Positions 1 through 8,069 of a DNA stretch of 35,373 nt are shown piece by piece. Position numbers and translations under genes: made by a program. The notes beneath the pieces are model-generated. The model made no database searches. It was not told where the DNA came from and saw nothing but the letters and a program-made list of their open reading frames with translations. The DNA lies in the NCBI GenBank assembly GCA_937925925.1, contig CALANA010000254.1:1-35373 (forward strand). The letters are read 5' to 3'. Each line of letters starts with the position of its first letter. The stretch's first letter is position 1. This stretch comes from an uncultured Chloroflexales bacterium (GTDB lineage Bacteria > Chloroflexota > Chloroflexia > Chloroflexales > Chloroflexaceae).

Positions 1-2
1 TC

Positions 3-1676
3 ATGGTACCGCATGAGTTCATGGCTGTTGGCAGTGGCGATCTCGTAGTACATTTGCAAGTACCGCCGCTCAAAGCCCCAGAAGATGAGCGGACACTGGG
101 TGTGTCGTTGCTGCACCTCGATATTATCCCGCACCAGGCCAACGGGCGCACTGTCCCATTGAACCAGGTGGCGCGATTGGCACTCGTTGTTTGCCTCACA
201 TTCTGGTCATTACGTGCGACGGGTATGTCGCCACGCCGGGCGTTGATCGGGTCTGGAGCGTTGCTGCTGTTACTGACAGGCGCACTGGCAGGGTACCCAC
301 CATCCCTTGTACCAGCACGCCTCCAGGTCGTTGCAGCGCTGCCGCTGCTGATTCAGGTTCTCACGCTGACCCTGGCGCTGGCGCTGGCGTTGCTGGCGGT
401 GACCCACCGTTGGGGATGGCATCGCACGCCAGGATGGGCCATCGCTCTGCGCTGTGCCGTGTTGCTGATCTTCGCGCTGCGGCTCGTCGGTGTACAGCAT
501 CCGCAATTTGCGATCATTGACCAGCGGCTGCGGGCGCACCAGCTCATTCATATCGCCGAGGGGCGTACCTGGCTGGTCTTGCCGCAGCTTGAGCAGCAAC
601 ACGAGTGGGGAACGCGCGAGCCGGTACCCTATTCGCTGCTGACCTACTATCTGCTGACACCACTGGCCTGGTACTGGCAGGGTCGCGCACTGGTGTTTGC
701 CATTCAGCTTGTTACGATCATACTCGATGCCCTCGTACCGTTGTTGTTGTATTTGCTTCTGCGCGGCGGGCCACGCGGTGGTGTGGCCGCCGGCTGGGCC
801 GGATTATGCTATGCAGCGTTGCCGATAGGCTATCTCTTCTTTCACGATGGCAGCTTTCCCACCACCATTGGGATGTGGATCGCATTGGCGGCGCTGGTGG
901 CGGTCACCTGGGTGCCCTCCTGCGTGCCCACCGATGTTGGCAGCAGCGTATCATCCGCCCAACGCATTGCCCAACGCTGGTTTCAACCGCAGCAAATACT
1001 CGTGTGGATACTTGTGGTAACGCTGCTGGCGCTGGCGATTGTCGCCTATATCACCCATATCGCGTTTATGACGTTCTTGACGCTGATGCTGACGTTTAGC
1101 TTGCGCTGGCTAGGCGGTACAGCCACTCTGCGCCGCATGGCCGTGCCGCTCCTGCTGGCGTTGGGATTGGCGCTGGCTATCGACTGGTGGATCTACTATC
1201 GTGACTATACGCTCACGCTGATCCAGCAAACGATTCCGGCTTTCGTGTCACTTATCGCTACAGAAGGATCGGTCGGGCGTGACCCGGAGCGTTTTTTCAA
1301 CACGCCGATCCTCAGTGTGCCAATGCATCTGGTGGCTCATTTTCGTGTCTGGCCGGCATTATTGGGCGGCATGGCGCTCACGCTGCTGCTGCTACGCTGG
1401 CGGGATCGCTTGATCACCCATCTGGGCCTGGCCTATGCCGCGCTGCTGGCCGTCACCGCGCTGGCTGAACGCTGGTTTGGTTTGTGGAACAAGCATATGT
1501 ACTTTGTGGCCCCCGGCGTGGCCCTGCTGGCGGGTCTGGGGTTGGCCTGGCTGTGGCCACGCGGTCGTGTCAGCCGCATGGTGTGTATCACCCTGTTGCT
1601 GTATCTGTTCTGGGAGAGTATCTTTGCCTGGTCAAACCGGGTGTTATGGTATATTTTGCCGCCCGATGCGCTCTAA
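3..1676 (+). CDS. Multi-pass membrane protein, 5'-truncated; possible GT-C-type glycosyltransferase
   Basis: The reading frame is open from the window edge, and the true start probably lies upstream. At least ten hydrophobic segments follow a short non-membrane N-terminal piece. That piece ends in R-x-LGV-x(3)-HLDIIP, which resembles REIGVLMDTLSLQ in the GT87-like protein at 2709-4916. I infer that both share an extracytoplasmic beta-type domain after a first membrane helix, and that most of it is cut off here. The segment around DQRLRAHQLIHIAEG, followed by a Tyr/Trp-rich stretch before the next helix, is in the style of GT-C enzymes using lipid-linked sugar donors, but I cannot point to a secure catalytic residue. 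The gene ends 23 bp before the epimerase gene, probably in one operon for surface glycan synthesis. The membrane nature is certain; the activity is a guess. Confidence 0.6.
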   Translation: MVPHEFMAVGSGDLVVHLQVPPLKAPEDERTLGVSLLHLDIIPHQANGRTVPLNQVARLALVVCLTFWSLRATGMSPRRALIGSGALLLLLTGALAGYPPSLVPARLQVVAALPLLIQVLTLTLALALALLAVTHRWGWHRTPGWAIALRCAVLLIFALRLVGVQHPQFAIIDQRLRAHQLIHIAEGRTWLVLPQLEQQHEWGTREPVPYSLLTYYLLTPLAWYWQGRALVFAIQLVTIILDALVPLLLYLLLRGGPRGGVAAGWAGLCYAALPIGYLFFHDGSFPTTIGMWIALAALVAVTWVPSCVPTDVGSSVSSAQRIAQRWFQPQQILVWILVVTLLALAIVAYITHIAFMTFLTLMLTFSLRWLGGTATLRRMAVPLLLALGLALAIDWWIYYRDYTLTLIQQTIPAFVSLIATEGSVGRDPERFFNTPILSVPMHLVAHFRVWPALLGGMALTLLLLRWRDRLITHLGLAYAALLAVTALAERWFGLWNKHMYFVAPGVALLAGLGLAWLWPRGRVSRMVCITLLLYLFWESIFAWSNRVLWYILPPDAL

Positions 1677-1699
1677 TTCTGACATAATCAAGGTGAGCT

Positions 1700-2695
1700 A
1701 TGCAATCCTATCATGATGCCTTTACCGGAGCCAACGTGTTGATTACCGGTGGGCTGGGCTTTATTGGGAGTAACCTGGCGCAGCGCCTGGTTGCGCTTGG
1801 GGCGCGAGTGACGCTGGTCGACTCGCTCATTCCCGAATACGGTGGTAATCTGCGTAACATCTACGACATTGCTGAACAGGTGCGGGTGAATATTGCTGAT
1901 GTGCGTGATGAGTATTCGATGAACTATCTCGTGCAGGATCAACAGTATCTGTTTAACCTGGCCGGTCAGACCAGTCATCTGGATTCGATGCGTGATCCGT
2001 ATACCGATCTGGAGATCAACTGCCGTTCCCAGCTTTCTATTTTAGAAGCATGCCGCAAAAACAACAACCAGATCAAGATCGTCTATGCCAGCACGCGCCA
2101 GATTTATGGCAAACCGGACTACCTGCCGGTCGATGAGCGGCACCTGTTGCATCCCACCGACGTCAACGGGATTAACAAGATGGCCGGTGAATGGTATCAT
2201 ATTGTCTACAATAACGTCTATGGTATTCGGGCCTGCGCACTGCGGTTGACCAATACCTACGGGCCACGGATGCGGGTCAAGGATGCGCGGCAGACATTCC
2301 TGGGAATCTGGATCAAAAAACTGCTCGATGGCGAACCGATTCAGATTTTTGGCGACGGGTTACAGATACGCGATTTTACCTATATTGATGACTGCGTCGA
2401 GGCATTGTTGCTAGCAGCCGTAACCGAAGGTGCTGCCGGGCAGATCTTTAACCTGGGTGGAAAAGAGACGATCAACCTGCGCAACCTGGCCGAGTTACTC
2501 ATAGAAGTCTACGGAAACGGAACGTATGAGATAGTCCCCTTCCCTCCTGATCGGAAAGCCATTGATATTGGTGATTATTACGGTGATTATCGACTGGCGC
2601 AAGGGCGGTTGGGCTGGCGGCCACAGGTCGGATTGCGCACCGGCCTGAAACGCACGCTGGACTTCTACCGTGAACATCGCGCTTATTACTGGTGA
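1700..2695 (+). CDS. NAD-dependent epimerase/dehydratase (extended SDR, nucleotide-sugar type)
   Basis: This 331-residue extended short-chain dehydrogenase should act on a nucleoside-diphosphate sugar in the cytoplasm and supply activated sugars to the flanking membrane glycosyltransferases. The Rossmann motif is GGLGFIG at residues 17-23. The acidic residue for NAD is D41 after beta-2, NLAGQTSH lies near 86-93, and ASTRQIYG lies at 130-137. The C-terminal half carries RLTNTYGPRM, GDGLQIRDFTYIDDCVEA and FNLGGKE, all typical of GalE/RmlB relatives. The usual YxxxK catalytic pair reads NGINK at 156-160: Lys160 is present but the tyrosine is replaced by Asn156. The ATG at 1700 is preceded by AAGGTGA at good spacing. 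The product specificity (epimerase or dehydratase) cannot be set from sequence. The next gene begins 13 bp after its stop. Confidence 0.88.
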   Translation: MQSYHDAFTGANVLITGGLGFIGSNLAQRLVALGARVTLVDSLIPEYGGNLRNIYDIAEQVRVNIADVRDEYSMNYLVQDQQYLFNLAGQTSHLDSMRDPYTDLEINCRSQLSILEACRKNNNQIKIVYASTRQIYGKPDYLPVDERHLLHPTDVNGINKMAGEWYHIVYNNVYGIRACALRLTNTYGPRMRVKDARQTFLGIWIKKLLDGEPIQIFGDGLQIRDFTYIDDCVEALLLAAVTEGAAGQIFNLGGKETINLRNLAELLIEVYGNGTYEIVPFPPDRKAIDIGDYYGDYRLAQGRLGWRPQVGLRTGLKRTLDFYREHRAYYW

Positions 2696-2708
2696 GATGA
2701 GGAGCGTT

Positions 2709-4916
2709 ATGCATAAGGTAGACTATGCTCTCATACCGGCGATCGTAACGCTGGTACTGGCGGTGTTGTTGTGGTTGCTGTTCCCCGTCGCCATTACCCT
2801 CAATGTTGGAAGCATGATCGACAATCCGTATCTGGTTAATTTCCATGATCGTGAACAGTGGCCGAACGATCCAGAAGGTACCTATCGTTGGAGTCGTCAG
2901 CAATCTGAAATAGTACTTGCACCCGTAGCCACACCCGCCGTGTTATCTATGCGCTTAGCGGGTGCGGGTGCGGGCACAGATGTGGAACTGAAGGTTAATA
3001 CGGAACCGCTGGCTGATTTTATGGCTCTACCAGATATACCACGTGTGTACAACTTGTTATGGGATGATCCAGTCCATATTGATGGCATAACCCATCTGCA
3101 GATCCAGACAACTGTAGATCATCCTCCAGAGTTTGATCGCGAGATCGGCGTACTGATGGATACCCTCTCCTTGCAATCATACGGTACTTCGCTACCGCCT
3201 GTGCTACCACTGCTGGTGCTGGCGTTGATGGTGACGCTGATCGGGATGCTGCTGCAAGGAATAGGAATGTCTGATCGCGCGGCGACGATTGGGGTAACAG
3301 GTGCAGGGATCCTTCTGATAGGAAGTTGGCACTTTGCGCGCCTGTCGCTTATGCCCTTCCTGGATCGGTTGCTCATATTGTGCATCGTGATCTGCCTGTT
3401 TGTGGCTCTGGCACGCTTCCTGGCACCACCGCAACGTGTTCAGGGCCAGTTGCTGGTCAGTCGGTTGGACATCGGGATCTATCTTGGACTGGTATGGTGG
3501 ATCATGCCTTTGTTCCAGACGGTGATTGCTCTGGATAGTGGCACGGATCGCTTTCCAGCAAGGATCACACAGTTGCTGGGTGGTGCGACGCTCGTGCTGG
3601 TACTGCTGGCGCTGGTGTTACGACGATGGGAGAAAACCTGGCCTCTGGTAGCAAGAACCGGGATAACTAGCAAGACGCTCTTGTTGACTGGCCTGGCGCT
3701 GACGTCGCTGGTCAGTAGTGCCTACTATTTCTGGTATGCCTATCAGCGCGGTGCCCCCGATTTTGGCATTCAGTTCTGGTCTACCCAGGACTTTGTCAAG
3801 GGATTGCCACTCTACAACCTGGATAGCATTGAAGAAAATCACTTTGGGTATGTCTTTAAGTGGCCGCCCTTTATCGCCATGCTCCTGCGTCCATTCGTGC
3901 TGTGCGATCGCGATACCGTGATGATTGGCTATAGAATGGTGAATACGGTTTTCCTGCTGACCGCGATGGTGCTGCTGCTGCGCCAGGCCCGTAGCTGGCC
4001 TATTGTGGCGGCGCTGGTGTTGCTTGTCCGGTTTCAGCCTGCGGCTGACTCGATTTCGTATGGACAGATTGATGCTATCCTGGTGTGTGGTTTTGTCATC
4101 GCATGGCTGGCAGCGCAGCGAGGGAAGGATGATCTGGCGGGTGGGATTATCGCCATCCTGTCGCTGCTGAAGGTGTACCCGGTGCTGCTGTTCGGGCTGT
4201 TCTTGATGCAGCGCCGCTGGCGTGCCTTACGCGGTGCAGTGATTGCTAGTCTGGCGTACCTGTTGATCGCCGTAACGACCATTGGCTGGGATGTCCATAG
4301 GATGTATCTGTTTGAGGTGTTGCCCCGTATTTCGGGAGGGACGGCCTGGATCGAAAATCAGACCTTGAATGGTTTTATGAGTCGGCTCTTTGTCTCGCAC
4401 ATTGCGGCTGAGAAGTTTGAACATCCATGGGTGACCCTGATCACCTATGCCTTCTTCGCCGTCACACTGGGCATCGCTCTGTTCCTTTCCCGTCCTGTGA
4501 AACCGGATCCAGCCGCAATCAGCGCCACGCGACTGTCACCGCTGCTCGCACTCCAGTTCAGTCTCTTTATTGTGCTGATGATCATGGCAGTTCCCACGGC
4601 CTGGATGCACTATCATACGATCACGATCTTCGTGTTTGCCATGTTTATTCTTTTTGCCGATGATCATATCCCACTCGCACAGGTCATCATCCTGTCGGCA
4701 GCCTATGCCTTGCTATCTTATGGCAACCACTGGAGCTTCTTTAACGATGATGTCATGAGTAAACTGAGTATTCTGGGCTATTCCTATAAATTCTATGGCT
4801 TGCTGCTGCTCTATGCGCTCACGGCACACAGGCTCTGGATGCTGCGCTGTTCCGTGCATGTCACCACTGCCAGGCTGTCTGCTTCGCCACGCGGGATTTT
4901 ACCCGAACCGGCATAG
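2709..4916 (+). CDS. Polytopic membrane glycosyltransferase, GT87-like (DUF2029)
   Basis: The protein has 735 residues with an N-terminal membrane helix, then an extracytoplasmic domain of about 130 residues ending in REIGVLMDTLSLQSYG, then about a dozen hydrophobic helices. The stretch around D351 (RGAPDFGIQFW, followed by FVKGLPLYN and FKWPPF) matches the first periplasmic loop of GT87/DUF2029 enzymes, where an acidic residue is expected to be catalytic and the donor is a polyprenyl-phosphate sugar. I place the start at the ATG at 2709 because GAGGAG stands just upstream; an earlier in-frame ATG at 2670 would overlap the epimerase gene and lacks such a site. It is the last gene of the glycan cluster and is followed by a repeat-rich gap. 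The GT-C class is likely; the acceptor and sugar are unknown. Confidence 0.75.
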   Translation: MHKVDYALIPAIVTLVLAVLLWLLFPVAITLNVGSMIDNPYLVNFHDREQWPNDPEGTYRWSRQQSEIVLAPVATPAVLSMRLAGAGAGTDVELKVNTEPLADFMALPDIPRVYNLLWDDPVHIDGITHLQIQTTVDHPPEFDREIGVLMDTLSLQSYGTSLPPVLPLLVLALMVTLIGMLLQGIGMSDRAATIGVTGAGILLIGSWHFARLSLMPFLDRLLILCIVICLFVALARFLAPPQRVQGQLLVSRLDIGIYLGLVWWIMPLFQTVIALDSGTDRFPARITQLLGGATLVLVLLALVLRRWEKTWPLVARTGITSKTLLLTGLALTSLVSSAYYFWYAYQRGAPDFGIQFWSTQDFVKGLPLYNLDSIEENHFGYVFKWPPFIAMLLRPFVLCDRDTVMIGYRMVNTVFLLTAMVLLLRQARSWPIVAALVLLVRFQPAADSISYGQIDAILVCGFVIAWLAAQRGKDDLAGGIIAILSLLKVYPVLLFGLFLMQRRWRALRGAVIASLAYLLIAVTTIGWDVHRMYLFEVLPRISGGTAWIENQTLNGFMSRLFVSHIAAEKFEHPWVTLITYAFFAVTLGIALFLSRPVKPDPAAISATRLSPLLALQFSLFIVLMIMAVPTAWMHYHTITIFVFAMFILFADDHIPLAQVIILSAAYALLSYGNHWSFFNDDVMSKLSILGYSYKFYGLLLLYALTAHRLWMLRCSVHVTTARLSASPRGILPEPA

Positions 4917-5001
4917 TCTGCATCCGTAGCGAGGTGCGCATTGTCAGTGTTGCACCATACATGCCGATACTCGTCCGTCACATAGCGAGAACGACCACCT
5001 A

Positions 5002-5030
5002 ATACCAATGTGACTTCACCCTTCCGCATC
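5002..5030 (+). repeat. Family B repeat end, first copy
   Basis: ATACCAATGTGAC followed by CCCTTCCGCATC is found here and again at 35262-35290 with only a few differences. Related CCCTTCCGC ends occur at 28611 and, inverted, near 28853-28868 and 5414-5425. Here the end faces the inverted copy GCGGAAGGGTCAC near 5414, so the G/C-run block between them may be a single inserted element. Confidence 0.6.
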
Positions 5031-5037
5031 TTTTCGA

Positions 5038-5167
5038 CCCCCCCAGCGGGGAGAACCACATCAAGCCCCCCCCAGCGGGGAGAACTACATCAAGCCCCCC
5101 CAGCGGGGAGAACTACATCAAGCCCCCCCCCAGCGGGGAGAACTACATCAAGCTTCCCCCAGCGGGG
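5038..5167 (+). repeat. Tandem repeat, four and a bit units of 28-30 bp
   Basis: The core CAGCGGGGAGAAC followed by TACATCAAGC and a C-run recurs at 5044, 5073, 5101, 5131 and, in part, 5160. Units differ mainly in the length of the C-run, which points to slippage. There is no spacer diversity, so this is not a CRISPR array. Open frames crossing it are low-complexity artefacts. Confidence 0.9.
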
Positions 5168-5400
5168 GGGGGGGTTGGGGGGGCATGCTGCGGCACCAGA
5201 ACCCCCCAGCGTGTGACTCCCCCATTCCCCCCTTCCAGGGAGGCAGTTCCGCGCAGGTATTGGGCTAGTTGCGCACCGCTCGGTTGTGCGGCATCAGGAC
5301 GGCCCCCAGCGGGGGGCCGCATCAGAACCCCCCAGCGGGGGGGGGCCGGGGGGGAATGGGAGGGGCGTTGTGCCCCATCCCAACGCGGTAGAATTAAACC
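5164..5400 (+). repeat. G/C-run repeat block in the gap between the GT87-like gene and moxR
   Basis: The block has long G-runs (eleven G, TT, then seven G at 5164-5183; further runs at 5337-5361) and C-runs, with a recurring CCAGAACCCCCCAGCG / TCAGAACCCCCCAGCG unit near 5198 and 5324. The two arms around 5217-5240 and 5345-5377 are partly complementary (CCCCCATTCCCCCC against GGGGGGGAATGGGAGGGG). I see no gene here. Confidence 0.75.
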
Positions 5401-5480
5401 AACCTGCACTTGAGCGGAAGGGTCACGTCGAAACGGGATAACGCATCACCGCGAATGATAAACCAGGAGGAGTAAACAAC

Positions 5481-5555
5481 ATGCACCATGCACCACAAAA
5501 ACGTATGCGCAGCCGCCGTGATCGGATGATCGCGAGGGTTTTGGGTAGAAAATGA
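5481..5555 (+). pseudogene. Truncated duplicate of the 5' end of pspC (24 codons)
   Basis: Forty bases at 5438-5477, including an AGGAGG ribosome site, are identical to the leader of the intact pspC gene at 27761-28240 (complement of 28244-28283). The copy then reads MHHAPQKRMRSRRDRMIA, against MQHAPQKLMRSRRDRMIA in the intact protein. After that the match decays and a TGA stops translation at codon 25. What remains is a 24-residue peptide with nine Arg/Lys and an intact start signal, and with none of the PspC membrane part. Its orientation is opposite to the intact gene. It lies just inside a family B repeat end, so duplication together with repeat insertion is plausible. It could be decay debris or an expressed micropeptide; debris is more likely. 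Confidence 0.85.
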
Positions 5556-5590
5556 GACGTCGTCTCGGCGGGGGTATGGGGGTCACAGGC

Positions 5591-5617
5591 GTAGAGGCGT
5601 TCATACAACGCCTCTAC
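5591..5617. terminator. Perfect 11-bp stem-loop downstream of moxR
   Basis: GTAGAGGCGTT, loop CATAC, AACGCCTCTAC. It lies about 125 bp beyond the moxR stop and beside the pspC fragment. The arms match the palindrome at 31790-31817, so it belongs to a dispersed family that may serve as a bidirectional terminator. There is no clear T-run. Confidence 0.5.
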
Positions 5618-5741
5618 CCGTCCCTCGACATTTCTTTCCAGGGGAAGTCTCGTTGTCGTACTATTATCCGATCCGCTCTCACCAGCACCAGCAAGACAAC
5701 CGGTTGCGCCGCGACCATATGCTTCATCAGCGCCTCGTCTC

Positions 5742-6740
5742 TCAGGCAGCAGTGGCGGATGTGCGCTCCAACCGACGACCAGCGCGGGCACCGGGAACAG
5801 GCACTGCGTTGAGGATCTCATAGATTAGCGCCCGGGCCGTCACATTTCGAATGCGCGCCGAGGGATTGATAATCAGCCGATGGCCCAGCACCGGTTCGGC
5901 CAGTTCCTTGACATCATCAGGAATGACATAATCGCGGCCTTGAATGGCAGCTCGCGCCTGGGCACCCCGGTATAAGGCCAGCGAACCGCGTGTGCTGGCC
6001 CCCAGATAAATATCCTCGTGCTGTCGGGTAGCTGCTACCAGCGTCACAATATACTCCTCGATCAGTTCGTTGATATGGACATCTTTGATCGCCGCTTGCA
6101 TTTGCAGCAGCGTCTCGCTGTCGATCACCCTGTTCAGCATTTCGAGCGGATGTGACTGACGCTGCCGCTTGAGGATCGTGATCTCATCGTGCTTATCGGG
6201 ATAGCCCAGATGAATGCGCAGCAAAAAGCGATCCAGTTGTGCCTCTGGCAGCGGGAACGTGCCCTCATACTCAATTGGATTCTGCGTTGCCAGCACGATA
6301 AAGGGATGCGGCAGTTCGTACGTCGTACCATCAACGGTAATCTGCTGCTCCTCCATTGCCTCCAGTAGCGCACTCTGGGCACGCGGTGTAGCACGATTGA
6401 TCTCATCTGCCAGCACGATCTGCGCAAAGATCGGGCCGGAGCGAAACTCAAAGCACCGGGTTTGCTGATTGAACATCGAAATGCCGGTCACATCAGAAGG
6501 CAGCAGATCGGGCGTAAACTGGATGCGCTTAAAACTGCAGCCGATCGAACGTGCAATGCTCTTTGCCAGTACCGTTTTGCCAGTGCCTGGCACATCTTCT
6601 AGCAGCACATGGCCCTTGCACAACAGCGCAATCAGCACCAGTTCAACTGCACGATGTTTGCCGACAATCACTTGTTCGACATTAAACATCACCCGTTCGA
6701 CAACCTGGTTGATAGCATTCAATCCCGTTCCTCTTTTCAT
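5742..6740 (-). CDS. MoxR-family AAA+ ATPase
   Basis: This 332-residue AAA+ ATPase of the MoxR branch forms ring complexes that act as chaperones, often on von Willebrand A-domain or DUF58 proteins. Seen directly are Walker A PGTGKT at 51-56, Walker B ADEINR at 111-116, sensor-1 Asn in ATQNP near 154, the family stretch [18 protein letters not shown], and GASTRG in the C-terminal lid domain. I chose the ATG at 6740 because the longer frame would run back into aroB. It begins 13 bp after the aroB stop, so the two are probably cotranscribed. The usual DUF58 and transglutaminase-like partners do not follow; the gene is last before a repeat-filled gap. The family is certain, the client unknown. 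Confidence 0.92.
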   Translation of the reverse strand: MKRGTGLNAINQVVERVMFNVEQVIVGKHRAVELVLIALLCKGHVLLEDVPGTGKTVLAKSIARSIGCSFKRIQFTPDLLPSDVTGISMFNQQTRCFEFRSGPIFAQIVLADEINRATPRAQSALLEAMEEQQITVDGTTYELPHPFIVLATQNPIEYEGTFPLPEAQLDRFLLRIHLGYPDKHDEITILKRQRQSHPLEMLNRVIDSETLLQMQAAIKDVHINELIEEYIVTLVAATRQHEDIYLGASTRGSLALYRGAQARAAIQGRDYVIPDDVKELAEPVLGHRLIINPSARIRNVTARALIYEILNAVPVPGARAGRRLERTSATAA

Positions 6741-6753
6741 AATCGTTGAAGGC

Positions 6754-7854
6754 TCAATGCAGCAGCACACTCCGTACCAGCGCTTCTGGCACATCATCAC
6801 GCACGCTCACCGTACCAATCGATACCGGTAGCACCCAGTGGATCTGTCTGTTCTGTACCTTTTTGTCGCGCAAGGTCAGGGCCAGAACCTGTTCTCGATC
6901 AACATCAGTGGGAAAGCTGGTGGGTAACCCATAGGCCTCCAGCAAGCGACGTTGCCGTTCCGCATCGGCAGCGGCAAAGATACCCATATCGACCGCAATC
7001 CGTGCCGCTGCGTGCATACCAATAGCAACAGCCTCGCCATGCAACAGTTCCGCATAACCCAGCGTTGCCTCCAGCGCATGGCCCAGCGTGTGTCCATAGT
7101 TCAGAATGATCCGTAGACCCTGCTCACGTTCATCGGCGCTAACGACTGCCACTTTGACGGCAACCGCCCGCTGCACCACGGTGGTCAGCAGACCCGCCGC
7201 CTGCAGAAAGGGGGCATGTTGCTGAAAATCAGCGGCATGCGCTTCGAGCATCGCAAACAACTCGGCATCACGGATCACGCCATGCTTGATCACTTCGGCC
7301 CATCCAGAGCGCAGTTCACGCCCTGGCAGCGATTGAAGCATCGCAGTATCGGCCAGCACCAGTCGTGGTTGATGAAATGCGCCGATCAGATTCTTGCCCA
7401 GCGGGTGATTAATGCCCGTCTTCCCGCCAACAGATGCGTCCACCATCGCCAGCAGCGTGGTCGGCAGTTGCACCAGCGCAATGCCACGCAACACACTGGC
7501 AGCCGCAAAGCCTGCCAGGTCGCCCACCACGCCTCCGCCCAGCGCCAGCACCGTGTCGCGGCGCTCCACGCCACTACTGATCATCCAGGTGTACAACTGC
7601 CACAGTTGTTCCTGGCTTTTACTCGCTTCACCAGACGGCACCACATACGTCTGCACCGTGTAACCGGCCTGGGACAACAGAGCCTGGATTTCTGCACCAT
7701 AATGCGCGAACACACTGCTGTCGCTCACCAACCAGAGTGTACCGCCCAGACCATATTCTTTGAGCAGGTGCGGTAACTCTTGCCGGGCACCACTCTCGAC
7801 AATGACCGGATAGCGGGCCGTACCGGTGTCAACGATTAGATCACTGCTTGACAT
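6754..7854 (-). CDS. aroB: 3-dehydroquinate synthase
   Basis: AroB is the second step of the shikimate pathway, turning DAHP into 3-dehydroquinate with NAD and a divalent metal in the cytoplasm. The protein has 366 residues, normal for the family. Diagnostic motifs are SGEASKS near 74-80, [11 protein letters not shown] at 106-116, [18 protein letters not shown] at 132-149, GWAEVIKHG (metal-ligand Glu), [11 protein letters not shown] and [10 protein letters not shown] (metal-ligand His residues). The start at 7854 fits the family; a longer frame to 7887 adds residues that look like noise. It sits between moeA and moxR on the same strand, an arrangement with no obvious pathway logic. All key motifs are intact, so it should be active. 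Confidence 0.96.
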   Translation of the reverse strand: MSSSDLIVDTGTARYPVIVESGARQELPHLLKEYGLGGTLWLVSDSSVFAHYGAEIQALLSQAGYTVQTYVVPSGEASKSQEQLWQLYTWMISSGVERRDTVLALGGGVVGDLAGFAAASVLRGIALVQLPTTLLAMVDASVGGKTGINHPLGKNLIGAFHQPRLVLADTAMLQSLPGRELRSGWAEVIKHGVIRDAELFAMLEAHAADFQQHAPFLQAAGLLTTVVQRAVAVKVAVVSADEREQGLRIILNYGHTLGHALEATLGYAELLHGEAVAIGMHAAARIAVDMGIFAAADAERQRRLLEAYGLPTSFPTDVDREQVLALTLRDKKVQNRQIHWVLPVSIGTVSVRDDVPEALVRSVLLH

Positions 7855-8054
7855 ACATATTCCGTTGAGTATGCAATATGGGTACACACAAACAGGTCTG
7901 GTACCATGCCGATAGTCAACCCAAAAGGTGTGACCAGCGCATTATGAAAGTCCCACAACCTGAAGATCTGCCCCGCAAAATGGGCGGGATAGGCCATTGT
8001 CAGAATGCCCATCAACAGTTTGCGCAGACGAGTCAGCGGCAATGTCTGGTGCAT
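7836..8054 (-). CDS. Possible small hypothetical protein between moeA and aroB
   Basis: This 72-codon frame almost exactly fills the gap between moeA and aroB. Its ATG lies 15 bp past the moeA stop, with GAGGAAG overlapping that stop as a plausible ribosome site, and it overlaps the aroB start by 19 bp. That geometry suits a translationally coupled operon gene. I recognise no domain: it has a basic start (RLRKLL) and then a mildly hydrophobic, aromatic-rich sequence. It may be a real small protein, a decayed gene or chance. Confidence 0.3.
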   Translation of the reverse strand: MHQTLPLTRLRKLLMGILTMAYPAHFAGQIFRLWDFHNALVTPFGLTIGMVPDLFVCTHIAYSTEYVCQAVI

Positions 8055-8069
8055 ATGCTTCTTTCTTCC

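Noticed and set aside
5038..5167. Regularly spaced repeats suggesting a CRISPR array
   Set aside because: Units are back to back with no unique spacers, and vary only in C-run length; it is a tandem repeat.
5423..5821. 132-codon frame overlapping the pspC fragment and the end of moxR
   Set aside because: It spans repeat and duplicated DNA in the wrong strand relative to the fragment and has no domain.
7216..7776. 186-codon frame antisense to aroB
   Set aside because: Same reason: antisense shadow of a complete aroB, with His/Gln-rich noise.
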